A DNA stretch of 64,000 bases from Chryseobacterium capnotolerans (GCF_021278965.1 NZ_CP065589.1:4531001-4595000), one strand, 5' to 3'. Counted from the stretch's first letter, positions 53,009-62,059 are shown. Notes: a model not told the origin generated them from the sequence alone. Numbers and translations: made by a program.

Positions 53009-53695
53009 ATGAGCAACAGAATATTATTAGTAGAGGACGATCAGAGTTTCGGGGCGGTGCTTAAAGATTATTTAACGATCAATAATTTTGAAGTTACCCT
53101 TGCTACTGATGGAGAACAGGGATTGAAAGAATTTACAGAAAATGAATTTGACATCTGTATATTTGATGTAATGATGCCTAAAAAAGATGGGTTTTCATTG
53201 GCTGAAGATGTAAAAAAGATTGATAAAAATACACCCATCATATTCCTTACCGCAAGAAATATGAGAGAGGATATTCTGAAAGGATACCAATTGGGAGCTG
53301 ATGACTACATCACAAAACCATTTGATACAGAACTTCTTTTATACAAAATCAAGGCTATTCTTCAAAGAAGCTCCACGTTGGAAAATGAAGAGCAGGAGCA
53401 GTTTAAGATCAGCAATATTTTCTTCGATTCTATGCTGAGACAGCTGAAGGTAGGTGATAAAGAGTACAAACTTTCTCCAAAAGAAAATGAGCTATTGAAG
53501 CTTCTTTGTATCCACAGAAACGATTTCATGCCGAGAGACCTTGCCCTTAGAAAGATCTGGAAAAAAGAAAATTACTTTACCGCAAGAAGTATGGACGTAT
53601 ATATTGCCAAGCTTCGTAAGTTATTGAAAGATGACGAAGGATTGGAAATTATTAACGTACACGGTGAAGGATTTAGACTTCTTGTAAAAAATTAA
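53009..53695 (+). CDS. OmpR/PhoB-type response regulator
   Basis: This 228-residue DNA-binding regulator has a receiver domain with acidic pocket E9-D10-D11, phosphorylated D53 in CIFDVMMPKKDG, Thr in IFLTARN and Lys in ITKPFDTE. A C-terminal winged helix follows (KLSPKENELLKLLC, YFTARSMDVYIAKLRKLL, INVHGEGFRLL). It pairs with the upstream kinase. The inverted repeat beyond its stop could be a terminator or a binding site ahead of the lipoprotein gene. Confidence 0.95.
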   Translation: MSNRILLVEDDQSFGAVLKDYLTINNFEVTLATDGEQGLKEFTENEFDICIFDVMMPKKDGFSLAEDVKKIDKNTPIIFLTARNMREDILKGYQLGADDYITKPFDTELLLYKIKAILQRSSTLENEEQEQFKISNIFFDSMLRQLKVGDKEYKLSPKENELLKLLCIHRNDFMPRDLALRKIWKKENYFTARSMDVYIAKLRKLLKDDEGLEIINVHGEGFRLLVKN

Positions 53696-53719
53696 TCTAA
53701 AAATCGTATTATAAATATA

Positions 53720-53755
53720 AAATTAGCAAAACAATTGAAAATGTTTTGCTAATTT
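53720..53755 (+). promoter_or_regulatory. Inverted repeat overlapping a -7 box
   Basis: Perfect 14-base arms (AAATTAGCAAAACA and its complement) enclose eight bases. The right arm and the following Ts include TAATTTTG (53750-53757), a -7 box 20 bases before the lipoprotein ATG at 53778. The element may be a terminator for the regulator gene, an operator, or both. Confidence 0.6.
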
Positions 53756-53777
53756 TGTTTCATACCCAATCAAGGAT

Positions 53778-54428
53778 ATGAAGAATACGTTTTTAGGTTT
53801 GATCTCAGTATCAATAGTAGCTGTCTCTTGTAAGAAAGATGAAAAAGCAACTTATTTAAAGGAAGAAGCTGGTTCTCAACAGTCTTCTGTAGCTATCAAT
53901 AATGCACCAAAAGCTTCACTGATGGATCAGGCGGGCATTCAATCCAGTCCTGCAACGGCTGCTATAGCTGCGGCTCCGGGAATGAATCCTGCTCACGGAC
54001 AGCCGGGACATAGATGTGATATTCCTGTAGGACAGCCCTTAAACAGTCAGCCAGCGGCTACTCCAGCTTCTCAAAACATCAGTGTAGGAGCTAATAATGC
54101 CATTCAGATTGATCCAAGTACTGCCGCTCAAACAAAAGTAGCGATGAATAATAATGCTCAACCCGTAAAAACGGCTCCGGGAATGAACCCACCACACGGA
54201 AAGCCGGGACACCGATGTGATATTCCTGTAGGACAGCCTTTGAGTAGTAAACCAGCTGCAGCTTCTCAATCTATACAAAACAATATACAAGTTACTCCTA
54301 CCCCAACTCCGGCACAGACTCAGGCTGCATCACAAACTCTGGCCATGGGAGAAAAACCTAAAGTAAACCCGGCACATGGTGAACCTTGGCATAGTTGTTC
54401 TCTAAAAGTTGGTGATCCATTACCATAA
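53778..54428 (+). CDS. Lipoprotein with three His/Cys motif repeats
   Basis: This 216-residue lipoprotein has its lipobox Cys at 18 (SIVAVSCKKDE). The protein is mostly Ala/Gln/Ser/Thr/Pro-rich linker, but three motifs recur at residues 67-88, 134-155 and 196-215. Each fits N-P-x-H-G-x-P-(G/W)-H-x-C-x-(I/L)-x-V-G-x-P-L. The first two also begin APGM. Each copy offers two His and one Cys at fixed spacing (for example H73, H78, C80), which suggests metal binding, with copper favoured by the nearby HMA domains. I know of no named family. It is followed by the Cys-rich exported protein and the HMA-TBDT. Confidence 0.8.
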   Translation: MKNTFLGLISVSIVAVSCKKDEKATYLKEEAGSQQSSVAINNAPKASLMDQAGIQSSPATAAIAAAPGMNPAHGQPGHRCDIPVGQPLNSQPAATPASQNISVGANNAIQIDPSTAAQTKVAMNNNAQPVKTAPGMNPPHGKPGHRCDIPVGQPLSSKPAAASQSIQNNIQVTPTPTPAQTQAASQTLAMGEKPKVNPAHGEPWHSCSLKVGDPLP

Positions 54429-54442
54429 ATTTTGTATTTTTG
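54409..54442 (+). promoter_or_regulatory. Candidate promoter, possible leaderless start
   Basis: TTG (54409-54411), 23 bases, TATTTTTG (54435-54442). The box ends five bases before the ATG at 54448, so the transcript would begin at the start codon. Confidence 0.5.
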
Positions 54443-54447
54443 CAGAC

Positions 54448-54810
54448 ATGAAGCTGTTTCACATACTGGCAATAGTATTTTGTTTGGGAATCTTCCTGGT
54501 TCCTAAGGATAGCTTCTACACTCAATCTATGAAGGAAACCTGTTGCAAAACAGAATCCGGAAAGAAGGGTGACTGTTGTAAAAATCACTCCTCAAAAAAA
54601 GATAGCAAGGACGATTCTAAAAAATCATGTAATGATGACTGCTGTTCGTCATGTATTGCCTGCTTTACTTTTATTGAAACCCCTTTTTCAAAAAACCTGC
54701 GTCTGGAACTTTCTTATTACAAAACGAATAAGAATCCTCAGTTTCAGTATTCAGACCCTTACCTTTCCGACCGTTTAAAGGAAATCTGGCAACCGCCTAA
54801 AATAGGTTAA
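54448..54810 (+). CDS. Small exported Cys-rich protein
   Basis: This 120-residue protein has an N-terminal hydrophobic segment (LFHILAIVFCLGIFLV). A Cys-rich, Lys/Ser/Asp-rich centre follows: Cys pairs in ETCCKTESGKKGDCCKN, then SCNDDCCSSCIACF. The conserved-looking C-terminus is SDRLKEIWQPPKIG. At least eleven Cys occur in the exported part. The ATG at 54448 is preferred over 54409 because the signal sequence starts there and a -7 box lies between them. Metal binding is likely from composition and from the neighbouring HMA-TBDT; the precise role is unknown. Confidence 0.78.
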   Translation: MKLFHILAIVFCLGIFLVPKDSFYTQSMKETCCKTESGKKGDCCKNHSSKKDSKDDSKKSCNDDCCSSCIACFTFIETPFSKNLRLELSYYKTNKNPQFQYSDPYLSDRLKEIWQPPKIG

Positions 54811-54824
54811 TTAAAACATAGTGA

Positions 54825-54847
54825 GTTCGTTATATTCTATAGCGAAC
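54825..54847 (+). promoter_or_regulatory. Inverted repeat before HMA-TBDT gene
   Basis: GTTCGTTATA and TATAGCGAAC (one mismatch) flank TTC, 30 bases before the ATG at 54878. It could be a regulator binding site or a weak terminator of the Cys-rich gene. Confidence 0.45.
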
Positions 54848-54877
54848 CGTATTTTATTTAATCTAAACTTTAAACAA

Positions 54878-57581
54878 ATGAAATTATATATTTCCAGGTT
54901 CATACTTGGTACATTATTCTTATTTACCCAATTTATATCAGCTCAAAATATTCAGAAAAACCAGTTCAAAGTAAAAGGGAACTGCGAAATGTGCAAAACA
55001 CGAATTGAAGGAGCTGCCAAAAAAGCAGGTGCAAAAACTGCTGTTTATTCTATTGACCTTCAGACGCTGACCGTAGAAACAGATAAAGTTTCCACAGATG
55101 ATATTCTGAAAAAAGTAGCGGAAGCAGGCCATGACAATGAAAAATTCAAGGCTTCTGATGATGTTTACAAAAGCCTTCCGGGATGTTGTTTGTATGACAG
55201 AGACCTACAGCCTGCACAATCGGAATCTCATCATGATCATCATACCAGTGCTACAACTCCTTCTAAAAAGGACAATGAGTTCTATGTAAGAGGAAACTGT
55301 GCTTCATGCAAAGCCAGAATTGAAAAGGCTGCTAAAGGCGCAGGAGCAGATTCAGCGGAGTGGAATGCAGAAAAACAGACAGTTGCATTACATTTTGATG
55401 CTTCAAAAACCTCATCAGACAAAATTTTAAAGGCTATTGCCGATGCAGGCCACGATAATGAGAAATACAAGGCTTTAGACACTACTTACAACGGGCTTCC
55501 GGGATGTTGTCTGTATGACAGAGATTTTACTTTTGGAGAGGCTAACCCAAAGGTTCATTATGAAGAAGAAGCAAAACATGAAGATCATAAGGACCATTCC
55601 CCTCAACCTGCTAATGATTCTTACAGCAAAAATGAAAAATCTATTGATGGAGTTGTTGTGACGGGTTCTAAAGCGGCCACTTCTTTAAGCAAAAAGAGGC
55701 AGGATTAGTTTTTAATATTGATAAAAAGAATTACTAAAAGCAGCATGTTGTAATTTGTCTGAAAGTTTTGAAACGAATGCAACCGTAGATGTATCTTTCA
55801 GCAATGCTGTAACAGGTACGAAACAGCTTAAAATGCTGGGGCTAGATCAAAAATATACAAGTTTAACGAAAGAACAGCTACCTGAGATCAGAGGATTGGC
55901 TTCTGCCTATGGATTGAATTTTATTCCTGGAAGATGGATTGAAAGTATTCAGCTGACGAAAGGAGGAAGTACCGTAACCAATGGCTATGAAAGCATTACA
56001 GGGCAGATTAACACTGAATTATTGAAGAACGCTAAGGAGCCGGAAACTTCTTTAAATCTTTTTTCGGATTTTAACGGAAGAGCTGAAGTAAATATTACCA
56101 ATGTATCTCCTATTAATGATAAATGGTCACAAACGTTCCTACTCCACGGGAATGGAACTTTTGGAAATACGGATATGAATCACGACGGCTTTCTGGACAG
56201 ACCAAAAGGGACTCAGATTAATGCGGCTTATCTCCTTAACTATAATGATCTGGAAAAATCAGGATTCGGTTCTCACTTTGGAATTAATTTTATCCGAGAT
56301 GAAAGAACTGCAGGACAGGTTGGTTTCGATAAAAAACTGGGCCAGGATAAACAGCCTGCATATGGTGTAGGAATTGATATTTCAAGATTCCAGGTTTGGA
56401 ATAAAACAGGGTATGTTTTCAAAGGAAAACCTTATCAGAGTATCGGTTGGATGAACCAATACGTGTACCACCAGCAGGATAGTTTCTTTGGACTGAGAAA
56501 TTATTCCGGGAAACAGCATACATATTATTCAAATTTAATTTTTGAAAGCATCATTGGAAATACCAATCACAAATATAAAGCGGGAGCTAGCTTCCTCTAT
56601 GATGGTTATGAAGAAACTTATTTAATAGATGATATTAAAAGAAACGAAATCGTTCCGGGAATCTTTGCTGAATATACTTTAACAGGATTAAAATATACTT
56701 TAGTAGCAGGGACCAGAGTTGATTTTCATAATCTTGCAGGAACTCAGTTTACTCCAAGAGTGAATTTCAAATATGATTTTACCCCACAAACAATTCTAAG
56801 ACTTTCTGCGGGAAGAGGATTCCGAACAGCGAATGTTTTTGCAGAAAGCCAACAGTATTTTGCTTCCAATAGAGCGATCAATATTTTGCCTAACGGAGGG
56901 AATATTTATGGTTTAAAACCCGAAATCGCGTGGAACTATGGGGCAAGTTTACAGCAGGAGTTCAAACTTTTCGGAAGAAAATCTACGATTATTGCAGACT
57001 TTTTCAGAACCGATTTCCAGGACCAGGTATTGGTGGATTTAGACAGCTCACCTCAGCAGCTGACATTTTATAATTTAGAGGGAAAGTCATTTGCCAATTC
57101 CTTCCAAACGCAATGGGATTTTACACCTTTCAAAAACTTTGATGTAAGGTTAGCCTATAAATATTATGATGTACAGGCTGACTATATCGGAGGAAGAAGA
57201 GAAGTCCCTTTTATGGCAAAACACAGAGGTTTTGTAAATCTTGCTTATTCTACCAATAAAAATGATAAAGGTGGTTTCTGGAGTTTTGATACAACTTTAA
57301 ACTGGGTAGGAAAACAAAGACTTCCTGATATGTCAGGGAATCCCGCAGAGTTTCAGTTACCTGCTTATTCCAACTCTTATGCCGTATTGAATGCACAGAT
57401 TTCTAAGAATTTCAATAAGAAGCTTAGAGCGTATGTAGGAGGAGAAAATCTGACCTCTTATTATCAGAAAAATGCAATCATCGACTTTAAAAATCCTTTC
57501 GGAAATTATTTTGATGGCGGCATGGTATACGCTCCAATTATGAAAGCGAATTTCTACGTAGGATTGGATGTGACGTTTTAA
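54878..57581 (+). CDS. TonB-dependent receptor with two N-terminal HMA domains, frame broken
   Basis: This is an outer-membrane receptor of about 901 residues. After a signal peptide (LFTQFISAQ) come two HMA-like domains with VKGNCEMCKTRIE and VRGNCASCKARIE (CxxC metal sites). Each ends in AGHDNEK and LPGCCLYDRD. A His-rich linker leads to DGVVVTGSKAATSL, then the frame breaks twice. Adding one A to the A5 runs at 55691-55695 and 55723-55727 gives KKEAGLVFNIDKKELLKAACCNLSESF and joins the plug (LPEIRGLASAYGLNFIPG, ESITGQIN) and barrel ending KANFYVGLDVTF. The HMA domains replace the usual carboxypeptidase-like domain. Copper or another soft metal, free or chelated, is the likely ligand. Confidence 0.85.
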
Positions 57582-58331
57582 AGAGGGAAGCTGGAAGAGG
57601 GATGATAGAAGTACTATTGGACATTGTATTTAGTTGAGATCCATTTAACTTCTTTCTCTGTTTCAGAAAATCCTTAAAAATATAAAACAGTATCAGAGTT
57701 GATGCTGTTTTTTTTGATACTGTAAAAAAACCTTATAGGTTTAGCTATTCACATATTTTTACTAAAATCCAGAGACTTATTTCAATCAAGAAATTCAATA
57801 ATAAGGATAATAACAAGAGGTTATGAAAATCTCCAGGAACTTCCCTCTTCCTTCTTTCAGCTTCCCTACCTAATAAAAAAGCAGTATCAGAATTGATGCT
57901 GTTTTTTTGATACTGTAAAAAAACCTTATAGGTTTTAGAAACCTATAAGGTTTAGCTATTCACATATTTTTACTAAAATCCAGAGACTTATTTCAATCAA
58001 GAAATTCAATAATAAGGATAATAACAAGAGGTTATGAAAATCTCCAGGAACTTCCCTCTTCCTTCTTTCAGCTTCCCTACCTAATAAAAAAGCAGCATCA
58101 GAATTGATGCTGTTTTTTTGATACTGTAAAAAAACCTTATAGGTTTTAGAAACCTATAAGGTTTAGTTATTCACATATTTTTACTAAATCCAGAGACTTA
58201 TTTCAATCAAAAAATTCAATAATAAGGATAACAACAAGAGGTTATGAAAATCTCCAGGAACTTCCCTCTTCCTTCTTCCAGCTTCCCTACCTAATAAAAA
58301 AGCAGCATCAGAATTGATGCCGCTTTTTTAT
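57582..58331. repeat. Non-coding array of three ~200-base tandem units ending in a terminator hairpin
   Basis: This 751-base region has no gene. After a purine-rich stretch (GGGAAGCTGGAAGAGGGA, 57584-57602), units begin at about 57688, 57882 and 58093 (periods 194, 211 and 210), with a final partial unit at 58303. Each starts with a terminator-like hairpin (CAGTATCAG or CAGCATCAG, AATTGATGCTG, T6-8) and ends with a pyrimidine-rich TTCCCTCTTCCTTCTT stretch, roughly the complement of the purine-rich stretch. The last hairpin lies within 12 bases of the cupin gene's stop and also reads as its terminator. Confidence 0.85.
57921..57953. repeat. REP-like palindrome in array unit 2
   Basis: Perfect 15-base arms (AAACCTTATAGGTTT and AAACCTATAAGGTTT) flank TAG. 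The same element is at 58132-58164 in unit 3. Unit 1 keeps only one arm, which accounts for its shorter length (17 bases less). Confidence 0.8.
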
Positions 58332-58332
58332 T

Positions 58333-58830
58333 TTATCTTCCAAAGTCATCCTGTACTCTTACGATATCATCTTCATCCGAGGGATTGGAGGCATCGGTAT
58401 GCTGCCATATTTCGGCTACAATTCCCCAACCTGACAGACCTATTAATCTGTGTCTTTCGCCCTGCTGAAGTTTTACCTGATCTTTTGGATGATATTCTCC
58501 AAGTTCTCCTTCTTCATCGGTAGCACTTCTTTTGATTCCTACTGTTCCTTCCAATACCTGCCAGATTTCAGCTCTTCTGTGGTGATACTGCCAGCTTAGT
58601 CTTGCTTCAGGAGCTACAATAAGAATTTTAGGGCTTAGCTTACCTCCTATTCTTAGATTTTCAACATCAATTCCATCAAAGTATTGGTTGGCAAAATCCT
58701 GTGCCTGTGTCTCATCGATTACGAAAAATCCTCCCCACGGTCTGGTCTCATCTTTTGCTGCAATGGTAAAACCTTGTGCCTGCAGCATATTTTCAACTCT
58801 ATCGAATATTTCTCTTTTCTCAGTACTCAT
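58333..58830 (-). CDS. Cupin sugar-phosphate isomerase-like (mannose-6-phosphate isomerase type)
   Basis: This 165-residue single-domain cupin resembles the mannose-6-phosphate isomerase part of type II enzymes. It has RPWGGFFVID, the metal-binding cupin motif SWQYHHRRAEIWQVLEGT (His, His, Glu) and the second motif LQQGERHRLIGL (His). Database names for such proteins vary, including phosphoheptose isomerase. As the third gene after a ROK kinase and a GH92 mannosidase, conversion of mannose-6-phosphate to fructose-6-phosphate is a sensible inference. Confidence 0.82.
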   Translation of the reverse strand: MSTEKREIFDRVENMLQAQGFTIAAKDETRPWGGFFVIDETQAQDFANQYFDGIDVENLRIGGKLSPKILIVAPEARLSWQYHHRRAEIWQVLEGTVGIKRSATDEEGELGEYHPKDQVKLQQGERHRLIGLSGWGIVAEIWQHTDASNPSDEDDIVRVQDDFGR

Positions 58831-58854
58831 ATATCTTGTTTCTCTTAATTAAAA

Positions 58855-61137
58855 TTATTTACCTGATTCTTCTTTTGACATTGAATATGGGAAATCTTTT
58901 TCCTGTGATCCTCTGTCTGTGTTCGGTTTACTATCCATTTTAAAGTCTAAAACTGCTCCTTTGATTAATTCTTTATGACTCAGCCAATTCTTTGAATATG
59001 GCTGCTGATTTACGTTCAATGACTTTACATATAAATTGGCAGTGCTATTTTCCGGAGCTTTTATTTCAATTTTCTTGCCATTTTCCAGATGAATGGTTGC
59101 TTCTTTAAATAGTGGTGCTCCCAATACATACTGGTCTGTAGCCGGTGTTACCGGATAAAAGCCTAATGCTGAAAAAATATACCATGCTGAAGTCTGCCCA
59201 TTGTCTTCATCTCCGCAATAACCGTCAGGCGTAGCATGATATAGTTTGTTCATGACTTCTCTTGCCCAATACTGTGTTTTATAAGGTGCTCCGGCATAAT
59301 TATACAGATAGATCATATGTTGAATAGGCTGATTTCCGTGAGCATACTGCCCCATATTCATGATCTGCATTTCTCTGATCTCATGGATCACTCCACCATA
59401 ATAGCTGTCATCAAAAACCGGTGGTAATGAAAATACTTCATCCAGTTTGGCCTCAAATTTCTTTTTCCCACCCATTAATTCAGCTAAGCCATTGATATCC
59501 TGGAAAACTGACCAGGTATAATGCCAGCTGTTTCCTTCTGTAAAAGCATCTCCCCATTTAAAAGGATTAAATGGTTTCTGGAAATTACCGTCTTTATTTT
59601 TTCCGCGCATTAATCCTGTCTCTTTATCGAACAGGTTTTTGTAATTATACGCTCTTTTTTTGTAAATATCAATTTCTGAAGCAGGTTTTCCCAATGCTTT
59701 TCCTAATTGATAGATGGAAAAATCATCATAAGCGTATTCTAATGTTCTGGCTGCATTCTCATTAATTTTCACATCATAAGGAACATACCCCAACTCATTG
59801 TAATATTTTACTCCTGCGCGGCCTACTGCTTCCATAGGACCCTCATTATCAGCACCATGTTTTACAGCCTGCCAAAGACTTTCCACATCATAGCCACGAA
59901 GGCCTTTGATGTATGCATCTGCTACTACGGACGCAGAATTGTTTCCAATCATAATATCAGAATATCCGGGACTGCTCCATTCTGGTAAGAATCCTCCTTC
60001 TTTGTAAGCATTCACTAATCCTTCCTGCATTTCTACGTTGATGCTTGGATATACCAGGTTAAGGAAAGGATACAAAGCACGGAAAGTATCCCAGAAACCT
60101 GTTCCGGCAAACATTCTTCCATCCGTAACTTTTCCATTGTATGGGCTCCAGTGCTTTACTTTATTCTGAGCATCAATTTCGTATAACTTTTGAGGAAAAA
60201 ACAGGGTTCTGTAGAGTGAAGAATAAAAAGTTCTTATCTGCTGATCTGTTCCTCCTTTTACTTCTAATTTGCCTAAGGTTTTATTCCAGATATTTTTAGC
60301 CTCTGCTTTTACCTGTTCAAAATTTCTGTTTCCGATCTCTCTTTTAAGGTTCAGTTCAGCCTGTTCAAAGCTGATGAATGAAGAAGCTATTTTTGCATAA
60401 ACAGTTTCTTTATTTTTAAGTTTAAAACCTACTATTGCTCCGGTATGATTGCTGGTCATCTCTAATTGATCATTAATCAGCTTGTCATCTTTCCATGTTT
60501 TGGTCAGCTCAAAGTCTTTATCAAACTGGATGACAAAATAGTTTTTAAAATTATCATATTTTCCTGAAGAATATTTTGTAGTGTATCCCAGGATTTTTCT
60601 TTCTTTAGGTAAGATCTTGATGTAAGATCCTTTGTCTAATGCATCAATGACTACATAAGCACTGTCTGTTTTTGGAAAATCAAATTTGAAAAAAGAGGCT
60701 CTTTCTGTAGGGGTAAATTCAGTGGTTACATTGATATCTGCTAAATAAACACTATAGAAATACGGTGTGGCAACCTCAGCTTTATGGCTGAACCAACTTG
60801 CCCTGTCATCTTCTTTGAATTTTAATTTTCCTACTCCCGGCATGATGGAAAATGCTCCGTAATCATTCATCCATGGAGAAGGCTGATGGGTTTGCTTGAA
60901 TCCTTTTATTTTATCGGCATCGTAAGTATAAGCCCATCCGTCACCCATTTTCCCTGTTTGTGCTGTCCAGAGGTTCATTCCCCATGGAAGCCCTACTGCC
61001 GGATAAGTATTTCCGTTGGATAAGGAAGGTTTGGATTGGGTACCCATCAATGGATTCACATAATCTACAGGAGATATATTCTGACCAAACACCAAGGCCT
61101 GTAATAAAAGAAAGCAAGTAGAAAAAATAGACTTCAT
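58855..61137 (-). CDS. GH92 alpha-mannosidase
   Basis: This 760-residue exported glycoside hydrolase of family GH92 is a calcium-dependent exo-alpha-mannosidase that trims mannose from N-glycans. A signal peptide ends LVFGQ. The N-terminal beta-sandwich has VNPLMGTQSKPSLSNGNTYP and TAQTGKMGDGWAY. The (alpha/alpha)6 barrel has GTGFWDTFRALYPFL, GNQPIQHMIYLYNYAGAP and the catalytic-site region GDEDNGQTSAWYIFSALGFYP. Linkage preference (1,2 or 1,3) cannot be read from sequence. It lies between the ROK kinase (17-base gap) and the cupin gene (24 bases) in one operon. Confidence 0.95.
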   Translation of the reverse strand: MKSIFSTCFLLLQALVFGQNISPVDYVNPLMGTQSKPSLSNGNTYPAVGLPWGMNLWTAQTGKMGDGWAYTYDADKIKGFKQTHQPSPWMNDYGAFSIMPGVGKLKFKEDDRASWFSHKAEVATPYFYSVYLADINVTTEFTPTERASFFKFDFPKTDSAYVVIDALDKGSYIKILPKERKILGYTTKYSSGKYDNFKNYFVIQFDKDFELTKTWKDDKLINDQLEMTSNHTGAIVGFKLKNKETVYAKIASSFISFEQAELNLKREIGNRNFEQVKAEAKNIWNKTLGKLEVKGGTDQQIRTFYSSLYRTLFFPQKLYEIDAQNKVKHWSPYNGKVTDGRMFAGTGFWDTFRALYPFLNLVYPSINVEMQEGLVNAYKEGGFLPEWSSPGYSDIMIGNNSASVVADAYIKGLRGYDVESLWQAVKHGADNEGPMEAVGRAGVKYYNELGYVPYDVKINENAARTLEYAYDDFSIYQLGKALGKPASEIDIYKKRAYNYKNLFDKETGLMRGKNKDGNFQKPFNPFKWGDAFTEGNSWHYTWSVFQDINGLAELMGGKKKFEAKLDEVFSLPPVFDDSYYGGVIHEIREMQIMNMGQYAHGNQPIQHMIYLYNYAGAPYKTQYWAREVMNKLYHATPDGYCGDEDNGQTSAWYIFSALGFYPVTPATDQYVLGAPLFKEATIHLENGKKIEIKAPENSTANLYVKSLNVNQQPYSKNWLSHKELIKGAVLDFKMDSKPNTDRGSQEKDFPYSMSKEESGK

Positions 61138-61154
61138 TGTATCGTTTCGTTTTG

Positions 61155-62024
61155 TTAATTTATATAAGCTTTTTTTAATGCATAGCTAGCAGCTCCCAGA
61201 ATGGCAGCATCCTCAAAAATGGCGGAAATTCTGACCTGCAAGTTAATATTATTCTTTATCAGATTCTGAGTAAATCTTTGCTCAAAATAAGGATAGGCTT
61301 TTGCTATATTTCCTCCTATAACTAAAACTTCCGGTTTGTAATGGTCTACATATTTCACAATAAAACCAGAGAAAGAATCCGCGTATTCATCAAAAATCAT
61401 TTGTTGTATTTCTAAAGGTTTATCCAAAAGGTCTTTGGTTCCTGAAATCTGTTCTCCGGTCAGCTCTTCATAACGCTTCACAAACCATCGGGTTGCCAGA
61501 TAATCTTCACAGATAGAGTCTTTAAATGGTGAATCCCATAAATCTTCATCTGTGGCAAATTCCCCGTTAAAGAATGTGGTTCCTAATCCGGTGCCCAGCG
61601 TTACTCCAAAAACTCTTTTAAATCCTTGAACACAACCTCCAAATACTTCTCCTTCCATAAATGCAGCAGCGTCATTTACAAAATGAATCTGTTTGGGAGA
61701 AACGGAAAGCCTTTCAGCCAACTCATCTTTTATATTCACCTGGTATATATCAATAAATTTTCCTTGCTGCATCAAGGAGATCCCGTTTTCATAGTCGAAA
61801 GGTCCCGGCATTGCAATTCCTATTAAAAGATCATCTTTAACCAGGTTATGAGCTGCTTTTTCAATAGCTGAAGTCCAGGCAGAGAAAATAGTTTCTTTGT
61901 CATCAAAGGAATTGACATGCTCCCTTACATATGTTGAAGTAATGATCTCTCTTTTTTCAGGATCTACCTGTGCCAATGTAATATGTGACCCACCAATATC
62001 GATTCCTAGTATATTCTGCATCAT
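61155..62024 (-). CDS. ROK-family sugar kinase
   Basis: This 289-residue cytoplasmic ROK kinase has the phosphate-binding loop GIDIGGSHITLAQV, the sugar-site motifs MPGPFDYENG and HFVNDAAAFMEGEVFGG (catalytic Asp) and a second nucleotide loop GVTLGTGLGTTFF. The usual Cys-rich zinc motif of many ROK proteins (CxCGxxGC) is missing. It heads the operon with GH92 and the cupin isomerase, so mannose (or glucose) is the likely substrate, giving the 6-phosphate. No DNA-binding domain is present, so it is an enzyme rather than a repressor. Confidence 0.9.
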   Translation of the reverse strand: MMQNILGIDIGGSHITLAQVDPEKREIITSTYVREHVNSFDDKETIFSAWTSAIEKAAHNLVKDDLLIGIAMPGPFDYENGISLMQQGKFIDIYQVNIKDELAERLSVSPKQIHFVNDAAAFMEGEVFGGCVQGFKRVFGVTLGTGLGTTFFNGEFATDEDLWDSPFKDSICEDYLATRWFVKRYEELTGEQISGTKDLLDKPLEIQQMIFDEYADSFSGFIVKYVDHYKPEVLVIGGNIAKAYPYFEQRFTQNLIKNNINLQVRISAIFEDAAILGAASYALKKAYIN

Positions 62025-62059
62025 TTTTTATTTTAATTTCAAGCTGTTTTTATTGACTT

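Noticed and set aside
57582-58331. Repeat array that could be mistaken for a CRISPR
   Set aside because: Units are ~200 bases and contiguous, with no short repeats separated by unique spacers and no cas genes.
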